A stretch of 7,587 nt of DNA, taken from the NCBI GenBank assembly GCA_035528715.1, contig DATKYB010000118.1, positions 1 through 7,587 on the forward strand, given 5' to 3'. How positions within the stretch are numbered: position 1 is the first letter of the stretch; every line of letters starts with the position of its first letter. Positions 1 to 5,919 of the stretch are shown here, in pieces. The notes beneath the pieces were generated by a model. The model was not told the origin of the DNA. It saw only the letters and a list, made by a program, of their open reading frames with translations, and ran no database searches. The position numbers were made by a program, and so were the translations under genes. The DNA comes from Nitrospinota bacterium (GTDB taxonomy: Bacteria > JADFOP01 > DATKYB01).

Positions 1-1
1 A

Positions 2-553
2 TTAGATGGGGCTTTGGCCAGGGTTTCAAATAAGATAACGCGGTTTGGGGACTTTTTTGACTCTACTATAGATAGATATTCTGATCTCACACTCTATTCT
101 GGCCTTATTGTCTTTTATTTCCTTAAGCAAGATATCATCTATATAATCCTTGTCTGTATCGTATCAATAGGTTCTGTTTCAACGAGTTATGTTCGGGCAA
201 AGGGACAAAATGTTATTCCGATAAAATGTGATGTGGGTTTTATGGAAAGACCGGAACGCATTGTTACATTAATTATCGCTGCCCTTTTTAACCATATACA
301 TATAGCCATTTGGATTCTTGCAATCCTAACACACTTAACAGTAATCCATAGGATTTTATATGTAAAAAAGGCTCTTGAGAATCCTGCTCACTTAGAGAGT
401 GGTGAATTTAAGGTACCCAATATCTATGAAGGAAAGAGTTCTTTTAAGACATCATTGATGAAGATACTCTTTTTAGATTATGAAAGAATGACCTGGCAGT
501 ATGACCTTATATGTGGAATCATTATATTCATCCTTATCTTTCCACCTTTTTAA
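2..553 (+). CDS. CDP-alcohol phosphatidyltransferase family protein, 5'-truncated by window edge
   Basis: Membrane enzyme that transfers a phosphatidyl (or related) group from a CDP-linked lipid to an alcohol in phospholipid synthesis. The reading frame is open from base 2. Its second codon begins the complete family signature DGxxAR-x8-GxxxDxxxD, seen as DG-AL-AR, eight residues, then G-DFF-D-STI-D; these aspartates bind the metal ions and CDP. A TTG at 14 lies inside this motif, so it is not the start; the true start and probably a few dozen N-terminal residues lie outside the window. Further along are the ERPER segment common in this family and hydrophobic stretches consistent with membrane helices: two before it, one or two after it, and a last one at the C-terminus (CGIIIFILIFPPF). 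The alcohol substrate cannot be read from the sequence; an inositol-phosphate or glycerol-phosphate type enzyme is possible. Convergent with the stress-protein gene downstream. Confidence 0.88.
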   Translation, partial: LDGALARVSNKITRFGDFFDSTIDRYSDLTLYSGLIVFYFLKQDIIYIILVCIVSIGSVSTSYVRAKGQNVIPIKCDVGFMERPERIVTLIIAALFNHIHIAIWILAILTHLTVIHRILYVKKALENPAHLESGEFKVPNIYEGKSSFKTSLMKILFLDYERMTWQYDLICGIIIFILIFPPF

Positions 554-560
554 GCTTCAT

Positions 561-590
561 CAGAAAAAAATGTCATCATTTTTTCAGGTA
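561..590. terminator. Possible weak bidirectional terminator between convergent genes
   Basis: Just after the phosphatidyltransferase stop codon there is an imperfect hairpin: AAAAAAATG, a TCAT loop, then CATTTTTT, so an A/U-rich stem with one bulged A. It sits between two convergent genes, where a shared terminator is expected. The stem has only one G-C pair and no separate U-tract follows, so this is a weak candidate. Confidence 0.3.
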
Positions 591-641
591 ATTTCTTTAT
601 AGTATAAATTGTATTAATAAATCATAAAATTTTTTAAAAAT

Positions 642-1153
642 CTATTTCTTCTTTTTCTTTGTTACTTTTTTCTTCTTTTTTGCCTTTAATCCAATTTTCT
701 CATATATCAAGTCCATATTAACTGACCGTTCAAAGAGCTCAGCCCCTCTTAAAACCTTTTCCGCAACGCTTCCTACAGAACATGACTGAGACCAGAACGT
801 CCATGCGTACCCATAACAATTAAATCTGCATTAAGACTCTTAGCTTTATTAACTATCTCGAGAAAAGGCTGTCCCGATGTCATTTCTGTTGATAAATTAT
901 ACTTCTCATAATACTCTTCAGGAATCAAGCTTCTCAATTCCCTTTCCACTTCTTCCTCTTGCTGTTTCTTGATCTTCTGCAAAAAACCTGATTCGTAGTT
1001 TATTTCTGACAAGTCCATTTTTGGTTCTCTTAAAACATGAAAAACGACTATCTTTGCATTAAATTTTTCAGCTATTGAGATAGCATGATCCAAAATATTT
1101 TTAGAATCCTTGGTAACAGTTAGGGATACTAAAATATTTTCTATATTCTCCAT
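642..1153 (-). pseudogene. Universal stress protein (UspA family), interrupted by a -1 frameshift
   Basis: Cytoplasmic Usp-fold protein of the ATP-binding type. The first frame (1153 down to 773) gives 126 residues ending MGTHGRSGLSHVL and then TAG. Stepping back one base at the CTG/TAG junction (base 776 read twice) continues with VGSVAEKVLRGAELFERS and on to a TAG at 642-644, adding 44 residues for a restored length of 170. The joined product completes the family nucleotide-binding motif G-x2-G-x9-G-S (Gly115, Gly118, then Gly128-Ser129), which shows that the two parts are one gene. Usp proteins are usually 140-160 residues; the excess here is a lysine-rich tail with two runs of five lysines. 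The usual N-terminal Asp that contacts the adenine appears replaced by Thr12 (ILVSLT). No slippery heptamer is visible at the junction, so mutation or sequencing error is more likely than programmed frameshifting. An AAGGG lies 11 bases before the ATG. It may be the last gene of the iron operon or be transcribed separately. Confidence 0.85.
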
Positions 1154-1197
1154 GTTTGACTAATCCCTTATAAAAAGATTAACAAACAGCTTTTTAA

Positions 1198-1211
1198 ATT
1201 TTGTACAAAAT
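1198..1211. repeat. Perfect 14-bp palindrome upstream of the stress-protein gene
   Basis: ATTTTGTACAAAAT is a perfect inverted repeat 45-58 bases upstream of the Usp start codon, in the 127-base gap after the DtxR-family gene. It could be an operator for the Usp gene. The gap has no clear promoter or terminator, and A/T-rich palindromes of this length can occur by chance. Confidence 0.35.
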
Positions 1212-1280
1212 GATAGGAAAAAGAAATAAAAATACACTCTCAAAACCTACCTCTTTTTCTCAAGTCTGGGCATTCAAGAT

Positions 1281-1934
1281 CTATATCCTTTTTATAAAAA
1301 TTTCATTAGCAATATTTGAATCCAAAGCTAAAGTTGTTTCACCAACCTCAACCACGATGGAAGGGTACTTTTGGTGAAGTTTAACAACACTTCCAGGAAC
1401 CAGTCCCATTATAGTCAAATGGTCTAACCTTGAGTGATATTTTGATGTTAAAAAGATAACCTTGGCTTTTTCTCCAATATTCAATTCTTTAAGGGGGAAA
1501 ACCAATGGTTTGAGCGATCTCTCTGTTTTTTTGCAACAAGGCCCAGGAGGAATAGCTTTTCCATGGGGGCAAACAGGAGGATGGCCTAAAAATTTACAGA
1601 TATTTTCTGTTACTTCAGGATCTAAGATATGTTCAAAACTGCAGGCAGTACTTTCTATCTTTTCTTCTCTTATATTAGTCAGAACTAAAGAAAAAAGGCT
1701 TTCGGCAAGGCGGTGTCTCCTCACCACTACTCTTGCCTTCTCTTCTCCTTTTTGGGTAAAATCTATTTTATTTTTATTTATATTTATATAAAGCCGGTCC
1801 TTAATCTTTTCAAAGATTTCATTAAAATCAGTCCCCTCCCAGTTTTTCTTTAAATCTTCTATGGAAGATTTTCTCTCTTCCCTTAACATCCATATTGTTT
1901 CTAAGATTTCTTCAATTCTCTCTTCCTTAATCAT
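1281..1934 (-). CDS. DtxR/MntR-family metal-dependent repressor with fused C-terminal FeoA domain
   Basis: Iron- or manganese-responsive DNA-binding regulator of 217 residues. Residues 1-70 form a degenerate winged-helix region. Residues 71-120 carry the dimerisation and metal-binding part, RRHRLAESL then ACSFEH (Cys98, Glu101, His102), which matches the EACxxEH metal site of DtxR/MntR, followed by FLGHPPVCPHG. A cysteine-rich linker CPHGKAIPPGPCC (122-134) leads into an SH3-like FeoA domain (about 143-217; MGLVPGSVVKL, then ALDSNIANEIFI). The ATG at 1934 is chosen because an AAGGA lies 7 bases upstream and because it follows the previous stop; a TTG at 1970 would overlap the neighbour by 32 bases and lacks a comparable site. 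Last gene of the fur-feoB operon. No separate feoA is present in the window, so this domain may serve that role as well as sense metal. Whether it responds to Fe2+ or Mn2+ cannot be told. Confidence 0.88.
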   Translation of the reverse strand: MIKEERIEEILETIWMLREERKSSIEDLKKNWEGTDFNEIFEKIKDRLYININKNKIDFTQKGEEKARVVVRRHRLAESLFSLVLTNIREEKIESTACSFEHILDPEVTENICKFLGHPPVCPHGKAIPPGPCCKKTERSLKPLVFPLKELNIGEKAKVIFLTSKYHSRLDHLTIMGLVPGSVVKLHQKYPSIVVEVGETTLALDSNIANEIFIKRI

Positions 1935-1938
1935 CTCT

Positions 1939-2154
1939 TTATCCTTTTCTTTTGAATAATTTTTTAACAAAATCTACAATTTTCGACTCTTCTGCAAACT
2001 TGTAATGACAATTTGGACAGCCGATTAAATTACAGTCGCATTTTATCGAGCACTCAGTAAAACACTTAATATCCTCTAACTTAAAATTATATCCACATAA
2101 AGGGCAAGTTAAACTCTCTTTCTCTTTTGAGACCTTGTTGTTTAAATCTCTCAT
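1939..2154 (-). CDS. Small eight-cysteine zinc-ribbon-like protein in the feo operon
   Basis: A 71-residue soluble protein with no signal peptide or membrane segment. Eight cysteines are arranged as CPLC (17, 20), C31, C35, C39, C41 and CPNC (46, 49). Both outer pairs are followed by a short aromatic stretch (CPLCGYNF and CPNCHYKF), which is typical of zinc-ribbon knuckles; the middle four could form a second metal site. The C-terminus is basic (KKLFKRKG). Its ATG overlaps the feoB stop codon as ATGA (2151-2154), so it is translationally coupled to the transporter, and it ends five bases before the next start. The context suggests a cytoplasmic partner or metal-handling accessory of FeoB, possibly holding Zn or an iron site. 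I do not recognise a named family; it is not the membrane-type FeoB-associated cysteine protein, nor FeoC. Confidence 0.8.
   Translation of the reverse strand: MRDLNNKVSKEKESLTCPLCGYNFKLEDIKCFTECSIKCDCNLIGCPNCHYKFAEESKIVDFVKKLFKRKG
1942..1946 (-). promoter_or_regulatory. Ribosome binding site that fixes the DtxR-family start
   Basis: AAGGA, seven bases before the ATG at 1934, lies within the last codons of the upstream cysteine-rich gene. It favours the internal ATG over the longer TTG start and points to translational coupling. Confidence 0.6.
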
Positions 2155-4118
2155 AAAGAAATTCCTAATCTAATAAGGATAAAATTTAAAATTCCCCCTA
2201 CCAAAAAGGCAAACGGAAAGATAAATGATATTATGCCTAAAGATATCTTAAAGCCCCTCTCCTTAACGATCATAAAATAATTTGCTACGCACGGAACAAA
2301 GAGAGTCAATGTAACCAGGCCAACCACCATCTGGATAGGATTTAATGCTCCTGCCTTAACCATAAAAAACAAACCTGCTGCACCATAATCTCTTCTGAAA
2401 AATCCAATTATAAAGGCCTCAGTTGCCTTTGCAGGAAGGCCTAAAAAACCCACAACTAAAGGGGATGCAATGAATTCAATTAATCTTAGTATCCCTGACT
2501 TATCAAATATAAAGAGGACAATGGTTCCCAAGATAAATAGAGGCACGGCCTCCTTTAAATACCACTCTATCCTAGCCATGGTCTTGATAAGGATATTCGA
2601 GAACTGAGGCTTTCTGATTGGAGGAAGCTCTAGAATAAAGTCAGAACCTTTTCCAGGAATAATGAAAGAGGCCAAAAAACCTACTCCGAATAAGACAAGA
2701 ATTACTGCACCGCCCCATATCAAAACTGCCTTAAAAGATAAAATACCGAGAATACCCAAGATGACCCCTAACTGGGCAGAACAAGGAACCCCAAGGGCCA
2801 AAAGCAAGGTTACCAATACTTTTTCTTTTTTAGATCCCAGAATCCTGGTTGTCATTGTTGCCATTGTTGCACAACCAAGACCAAGAACCATAGGAAGAAT
2901 CGCTTTACCATTGAGACCCATTATTTTGAATATCTTATTAACCATTACCGCTAACCTTGGAAGGTACCCTGTATCCTCCAGAATACTAAACGCAATAAAA
3001 AATGTAGTTACGATGGGTAAAATTAAAGCAATGGCATAAGTAAGAGCTACAGTAATAATCCCATATTCACCAATAAAAAATTCCTGAATAATCTTTACGG
3101 GAAATAGAAATTCAATCATCTTTTTTGTCCATGGATTTATGTATTGGCCAAAAATGGTCTCTTCTAAAAAATCTACACTAATCTGAGCACCAAAGTTTCC
3201 TACGAATTGATAAGTCAGATAGAGAACTCCAAAGAGGGTCATTAGTCCCCATAATGGGTGCATGGTGATCACATCAAAAAAGTCAGAAAGCCTGCTTCGA
3301 GTTGCTTTCTCTTTAGTGCTTGTTGCTCCAACAATCTCATCAACCTTCTTTAACCTTTTACGATTGATAACAGTCCGTAAAGGTTCTGTATAATAGGATT
3401 GTGTTTCTGTTACAATAGAATCTATTTTACTTTTATTATCTTGAGAAAAGGTCTTTCCCATCCATTCCTTAAGACTCTCGTCTCCAGATAACATCATCAG
3501 GGAAAGGAATCTCTTAGAGAGATTCGAAGGAGGAAGGAGATGACTTAATAACTCTATAGCCTTTTCTATACGATCATCGTACCGAAATAGTGAATTTGAT
3601 TTCTTGGGATGATGAAGACATTCTTTTAACCTGTCAATTCCCTTTCTTTGTATGGCTATGGTAGGTACCACATCAACTCCCAAAAGTTCAGCAAGTTTTT
3701 TATCATCAATTGAAAATCCCCGGCTTTTCGCCTCATCCAGCATATTAAGGGCCAAAACATAGGGAAGCCCAGCTTCTGAAAGCTGAGTACTGATTAATAA
3801 AGCTCTTTTTAAATTCTTTGAATCTGCCACCTGAACAACCGCACCATCTTTCTCATCCATAAGAATATCCCTGGTAACCTTCTCATCTTCTGACATAGGA
3901 ATGAGGCTATTAATACCAGGGGTATCTATAACAAGATGTTTTCTTTTATTGAATGACGAAAATCCGTGGGTAACCTCTACCGTTGTCCCAGGATAATTTG
4001 AGACAGTAGCATATCGACCCGTAAGGAGACCAAATATAACACTTTTCCCTACATTTGGGTTTCCAACTAGTATTATTTTATTAATATTACCAGAAAACTC
4101 TCTCTTTCTTCCGCTCAT
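2151..4118 (-). CDS. feoB: Ferrous iron transport protein B (FeoB)
   Basis: Inner-membrane Fe2+ transporter with an N-terminal cytosolic G domain, 655 residues, at the short end of the FeoB range. G motifs are visible: G1 GNPNVGKS (19-26), G2 region NYPGTTVE (Thr45/Thr46), G3 DTPG (65-68) and G4 NMLD (125-128); G5 is degenerate. A helical spacer follows to about residue 285, then the polytopic membrane region with two gate repeats: the first has LPRLAVMVNKIF, GLGCATMATMTTR and VPCSAQLG; the second has FFRRDYGAAGLFF and VPCVANYF. The conserved gate cysteines are present. The start lies 34 bases after the fur stop codon, with only a weak AAAGAGA ribosome site some way upstream, so expression may depend on coupling from fur. 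The stop overlaps the start of the cysteine-rich gene. Fur control through the operon promoter is likely. Confidence 0.96.
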   Translation of the reverse strand: MSGRKREFSGNINKIILVGNPNVGKSVIFGLLTGRYATVSNYPGTTVEVTHGFSSFNKRKHLVIDTPGINSLIPMSEDEKVTRDILMDEKDGAVVQVADSKNLKRALLISTQLSEAGLPYVLALNMLDEAKSRGFSIDDKKLAELLGVDVVPTIAIQRKGIDRLKECLHHPKKSNSLFRYDDRIEKAIELLSHLLPPSNLSKRFLSLMMLSGDESLKEWMGKTFSQDNKSKIDSIVTETQSYYTEPLRTVINRKRLKKVDEIVGATSTKEKATRSRLSDFFDVITMHPLWGLMTLFGVLYLTYQFVGNFGAQISVDFLEETIFGQYINPWTKKMIEFLFPVKIIQEFFIGEYGIITVALTYAIALILPIVTTFFIAFSILEDTGYLPRLAVMVNKIFKIMGLNGKAILPMVLGLGCATMATMTTRILGSKKEKVLVTLLLALGVPCSAQLGVILGILGILSFKAVLIWGGAVILVLFGVGFLASFIIPGKGSDFILELPPIRKPQFSNILIKTMARIEWYLKEAVPLFILGTIVLFIFDKSGILRLIEFIASPLVVGFLGLPAKATEAFIIGFFRRDYGAAGLFFMVKAGALNPIQMVVGLVTLTLFVPCVANYFMIVKERGFKISLGIISFIFPFAFLVGGILNFILIRLGISL

Positions 4119-4152
4119 AAAAATCTAAGTCTCTTTACTTATAAAAAATATT

Positions 4153-4587
4153 TCAGGACTTTTTTCTGCAGTCTTTACAAAGACCGTACAACTCTAATTT
4201 ATGACTGAGGACCTCAAATTTCTTTTCTCTGCTTATCTTATCCTGAAGCTTTTCAATCATCGAATTGGTAAATTCCATTATCTTCCCACACTCTCTGCAA
4301 ATTAGATGATCATGATGGATATGATCCACCATATGTTCATATCTTGTCTGGCCGCCACCAAAATGGAGCTCTTGAGCCAAACCGCACTCCTTTAAAAGAT
4401 TCATCGTGCGATAAACCGTTGCTATGCCGATCTGAGGATCTTTTTTAATTACTATTCGATAAAGCTCTTCGGCACTAATATGTTTCTCTATAGAAAGAAA
4501 GGTCTTTAAAATAGTTTCTCGCTGTTTGGTTAGTTTCAAATTCTTTTCTGCGATATACTCCCTTAATAACTCTTTTTCTTTCTCCAT
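4153..4587 (-). CDS. fur: Fur-family ferric uptake regulator
   Basis: Cytoplasmic metal-dependent repressor of 144 residues, the normal length for the family. The N-terminal winged helix carries the recognition helix GIATVYRTMNLL (54-65). The dimerisation domain begins with the histidine-rich signature HHDHLIC (91-97). Two CxxC pairs, Cys97/Cys100 and Cys137/Cys140, form the structural zinc site. A regulatory metal site is expected from His89, His91 and nearby acidic residues. An AGGA lies seven bases before the ATG. It is the first gene of the operon with feoB, which supports Fur proper (iron) over Zur or PerR, though the family can be hard to divide by sequence alone. A Fur box overlaps the expected transcription start, so it should repress its own operon when iron is plentiful. 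Confidence 0.93.
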   Translation of the reverse strand: MEKEKELLREYIAEKNLKLTKQRETILKTFLSIEKHISAEELYRIVIKKDPQIGIATVYRTMNLLKECGLAQELHFGGGQTRYEHMVDHIHHDHLICRECGKIMEFTNSMIEKLQDKISREKKFEVLSHKLELYGLCKDCRKKS

Positions 4588-4610
4588 AAATCATTCCTAT
4601 AAAATGATTT

Positions 4611-4625
4611 TGATATGCATTATCA
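4611..4625 (-). promoter_or_regulatory. Fur box over the fur-feoB transcription start
   Basis: TGATATGCATTATCA matches the 7-1-7 Fur/PerR box TGATAATnATTATCA at 12 of 14 defined bases. The flanks extend it to a perfect inverted repeat TTGATA, five bases, TATCAA (4610-4626). It begins at the -10 element and covers the predicted start site, where a bound repressor would block RNA polymerase. It lies 24 bases upstream of the fur ATG. Confidence 0.8.
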
Positions 4626-4653
4626 ATATACTCTACAGACAAAATGTTGTCAA
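4625..4653 (-). promoter_or_regulatory. fur: Sigma70-type promoter of the fur-feoB operon
   Basis: On the minus strand TTGACA (4648-4653), a 17-base spacer and TATATT (4625-4630) give 11 of 12 consensus bases. Transcription should begin near 4618, about 30 bases before the fur start codon. A perfect inverted repeat GACAA, four bases, TTGTC (4638-4651) overlaps the -35 element and could bind a second regulator. Confidence 0.8.
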
Positions 4654-4681
4654 GAAAATTTAAAGAGAAAAGGGGAAAGGC

Positions 4682-5320
4682 TTAAACGATCACAGAAAGA
4701 ATGGTGTAGCCTGCTTTTTCAAGGTCTTTTTTTATGGGCTCAGGATCCAATGTGCCCAATCTGAATACATTTATCCTTTTATTTTTTTCATCATGGGAGG
4801 TTGTAACAACACTTATGATATTTACTTTATGCTTTTTAATTATCTTTGTTACCTCAGCTAATTGACCTGGTCTATCCTCAAGTTCTATTTCAATACGGCT
4901 ACTCTCCTGTCCCATACCCATGACTTCTAAGAAAATTTCAAAAATATCTGTTTCAGTTATAATACCAACCAGTTTATCATTCTCCAAGACCGGAAGGCCG
5001 CCTATCTTTTTATCCCTCATAATCTGAGCCGCCTCTTCTATCGTAGCCTGAGGAGAAATAGTGATGACATCCTTTGTCATCAACTCTTTAACCTTAATCC
5101 TATCAAGAAGATAATGAACCTCCCAAAGATTTAATGAGGTGGCAGGTGATGCCATAGCTGAACGGAGATCCCTGTCAGAAATAATACCTACGAGTTTACT
5201 ACCTTTCATTACAGGCATACGTCTAATCTTATGTTTTTTTAGCATATCGATTGCTTCTATCATGGAGGCATCTTTATCGACCGTTATTAAATTCCTCGTC
5301 ATTCTCTTACCGACAAACAC
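4682..5320 (-). CDS. CBS-CBS-ACT domain protein (AcuB-like)
   Basis: Soluble ligand-sensing protein of 212 residues. Two CBS domains (about 3-60 and 77-134; each begins with a KRMT/ELMT motif and ends with GIISDRDL or GIITETDI) form a Bateman module that usually binds adenine nucleotides. An ACT domain (about 141-212; IELEDRPGQLAEVTKIIKKH) normally binds amino acids. The linker NLWEVHYLLDRIKV resembles AcuB-type proteins. The start is GTG at 5320, supported by AGGGGG seven bases upstream (5328-5333); the next ATG, six codons in, would cut the first CBS motif. No catalytic domain is present, so a regulatory role is likely. Its target is not evident; the nearby cysteine operon makes amino-acid sensing plausible but unproven. 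No terminator is visible before the fur promoter, so read-through into fur is possible. Confidence 0.9.
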   Translation of the reverse strand: MFVGKRMTRNLITVDKDASMIEAIDMLKKHKIRRMPVMKGSKLVGIISDRDLRSAMASPATSLNLWEVHYLLDRIKVKELMTKDVITISPQATIEEAAQIMRDKKIGGLPVLENDKLVGIITETDIFEIFLEVMGMGQESSRIEIELEDRPGQLAEVTKIIKKHKVNIISVVTTSHDEKNKRINVFRLGTLDPEPIKKDLEKAGYTILSVIV

Positions 5321-5358
5321 AAAAACACCCCCTATCCGTTAATCAGTCAATTAATAAT

Positions 5359-5387
5359 ATTATAACTCTCCTTCTATTTTTATACAA
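5359..5387 (-). promoter_or_regulatory. Probable promoter of the CBS-ACT gene
   Basis: On the minus strand a perfect -10 TATAAT (5359-5364) lies 17 bases from a poor -35 TTGTAT (5382-5387, three of six). The -10 is 38 bases upstream of the GTG start. The surrounding DNA is A/T-rich, so the -35 assignment is tentative. Confidence 0.45.
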
Positions 5388-5511
5388 CATAAAAAACTTG
5401 TTTTTTTATCTTCTAAACACCTTTCCTTAAATTTTTTATTAAAATTGCGAAATTTATCTTTTGAAGCGAGAAAATTTTACAGAAAAGATGTTTTTAGAAA
5501 TTAAGGAAATA

Positions 5512-5536
5512 ATACTTGATAAATATAGTCAGTTAT
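5512..5536 (+). promoter_or_regulatory. IscR/Rrf2-type operator-like site 3 (distal)
   Basis: Matches 22 of 25 positions of the E. coli IscR type 1 consensus (arms ATASYYGACT and AGTCRRSTAT around RWWWY). Its left arm is ATACTTGATA and its right arm AGTCAGTTAT. It shares 21 of 25 bases with the promoter-proximal site at 5784. It contains a possible -35 TTGATA (5516-5521) with a weak -10 TAATTT 16 bases on, so it may mark a second start about 270 bases upstream of the main promoter. Confidence 0.5.
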
Positions 5537-5555
5537 GTAATTTTATAAAAGAGAA

Positions 5556-5615
5556 TGGTTTCCTCTTCCCTCTTAACCCTCCTTTCTTTCACCTTCCAGA
5601 TGGAAGAGGAGGCCA
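5556..5615 (+). ncRNA. Possible structured RNA element with mutually exclusive pairings
   Basis: As plus-strand RNA, 5556-5569 can pair with 5602-5615 over 14 base pairs, two of them G-U, closing a 32-base loop. The purine-rich 3' arm can instead pair locally: TGGAAG (5601-5606) with CTTCCA (5593-5598), and AGGAGG (5607-5612) with CCTCCT (5578-5583). The wobble pairs favour plus-strand RNA. It lies downstream of operator-like site 3 and its possible weak promoter. No known RNA family is recognised and no terminator follows directly. Confidence 0.25.
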
Positions 5616-5783
5616 ATGCCTTCTATCAGTTTAAGTTGCTTTAAATTCCTCATATATATTTTTTCTTCCAGCTTTTTCAGTAAAGCAAAATTCTATAAAT
5701 TCATCTATAAAGTGAGCCTAACCTGTCTTTTTAGAAAAGAGAATTATTGGAAAAGAAACAAAAAATTAAAAATTTTTTAAAAA

Positions 5784-5808
5784 ATACTTGACAAAAATAA
5801 TCAGGTAT
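5784..5808 (+). promoter_or_regulatory. IscR/Rrf2-type operator-like site 1, overlapping the operon promoter
   Basis: Matches 23 of 25 positions of the E. coli IscR type 1 consensus: left arm ATACTTGACA, middle AAAAT, right arm AATCAGGTAT. It covers the -35 element and nearly all of the promoter spacer, a position suited to repression. IscR itself is not encoded in the window, so the regulator is inferred. Confidence 0.6.
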
Positions 5809-5815
5809 ATATAAT
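5788..5815 (+). promoter_or_regulatory. Sigma70-type promoter of the sulfur-carrier/cysteine synthase operon
   Basis: TTGACA (5788-5793), a 16-base spacer and TATAAT (5810-5815) are both perfect consensus hexamers. A dense A/T tract just upstream (about 5759-5784) resembles an UP element. Transcription should start near 5822, giving a leader of about 98 bases that contains operator-like site 2. Confidence 0.8.
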
Positions 5816-5832
5816 TCAGCCTTATTTAAGAT

Positions 5833-5857
5833 AAACTTGACTAAATTAGTCAGGATT
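5833..5857 (+). promoter_or_regulatory. IscR/Rrf2-type operator-like site 2, just downstream of the promoter
   Basis: The core TGACTAAATTAGTCA (5838-5852) is a perfect 7-1-7 palindrome. The full site matches 22 of 25 positions of the E. coli IscR type 1 consensus, including all 19 from S through the second S. It lies 49 bases downstream of site 1, about 11-35 bases into the predicted transcript, where a bound repressor would act as a roadblock or co-operate with site 1. Confidence 0.65.
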
Positions 5858-5875
5858 ATTATTCAGGATTATTAT
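5850..5875 (+). repeat. Tandem 13-bp direct repeat
   Basis: TCAGGATTATTAT occurs twice back to back (5850-5862 and 5863-5875). The first copy includes the right arm of operator-like site 2, so the second adds an extra TCAGG half-site. It may be a slippage duplication or an added regulator contact. Confidence 0.85.
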
Positions 5876-5919
5876 ATTAAATATTAAATAATTTAACACT
5901 TTAAAGGGAGGTAAATTTT

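Larger units (their letters stand above)
5341..5919. other. 579-base divergent intergenic region between CBS-ACT and the sulfur-carrier operon
   Basis: Strongly A/T-rich region with no convincing gene. It holds the leftward CBS-ACT promoter, the rightward operon promoter, three IscR-type operator-like sites (5512-5536, 5784-5808, 5833-5857), a 14-bp hairpin (5556-5615) and a tandem 13-bp repeat (5850-5875). A short open frame at 5488-5634 would encode 48 residues (MFLEIKEIILDKYSQL at its start), but it has no good ribosome site and no recognisable motif. I see nothing else definite in 5390-5510 or 5635-5755. Confidence 0.7.

Noticed and set aside
14-16. TTG as the start of the phosphatidyltransferase
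   Set aside because: It falls inside the DGxxAR signature, whose first residues are encoded just upstream in the same frame, so the gene must begin outside the window.
776-782. Programmed -1 ribosomal frameshift in the Usp gene
   Set aside because: The bases before the stop (CATGTTCTG) do not form an X-XXY-YYZ slippery heptamer, and no clear stimulatory structure is seen.
1462-1791. Plus-strand open frame of 109 codons
   Set aside because: It lies wholly inside the DtxR-family gene on the other strand, has no family features and is explained as a shadow frame.
1968-1970. TTG as the start of the DtxR-family gene
   Set aside because: It would overlap the preceding gene by 32 bases and has a poorer ribosome site than the ATG at 1934.
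2662-3039. Plus-strand open frame of 125 codons
   Set aside because: Antisense to the membrane part of feoB, rich in Pro, Ile and Lys as expected from reversed hydrophobic codons, with no ribosome site of note.
5139-5342. Plus-strand open frame of 67 codons
   Set aside because: Antisense to the first CBS domain; no motif and no supporting upstream signal.
5336-5360. Possible IscR-like site upstream of the CBS-ACT gene on the minus strand
   Set aside because: Only a TTGACT half-site is present; the other arm does not match, with about 14 of 25 positions fitting.
5488-5634. Plus-strand open frame of 48 codons in the intergenic region
   Set aside because: No good Shine-Dalgarno sequence, no recognisable domain, and it coincides with the hairpin region; too weak to call as a gene.
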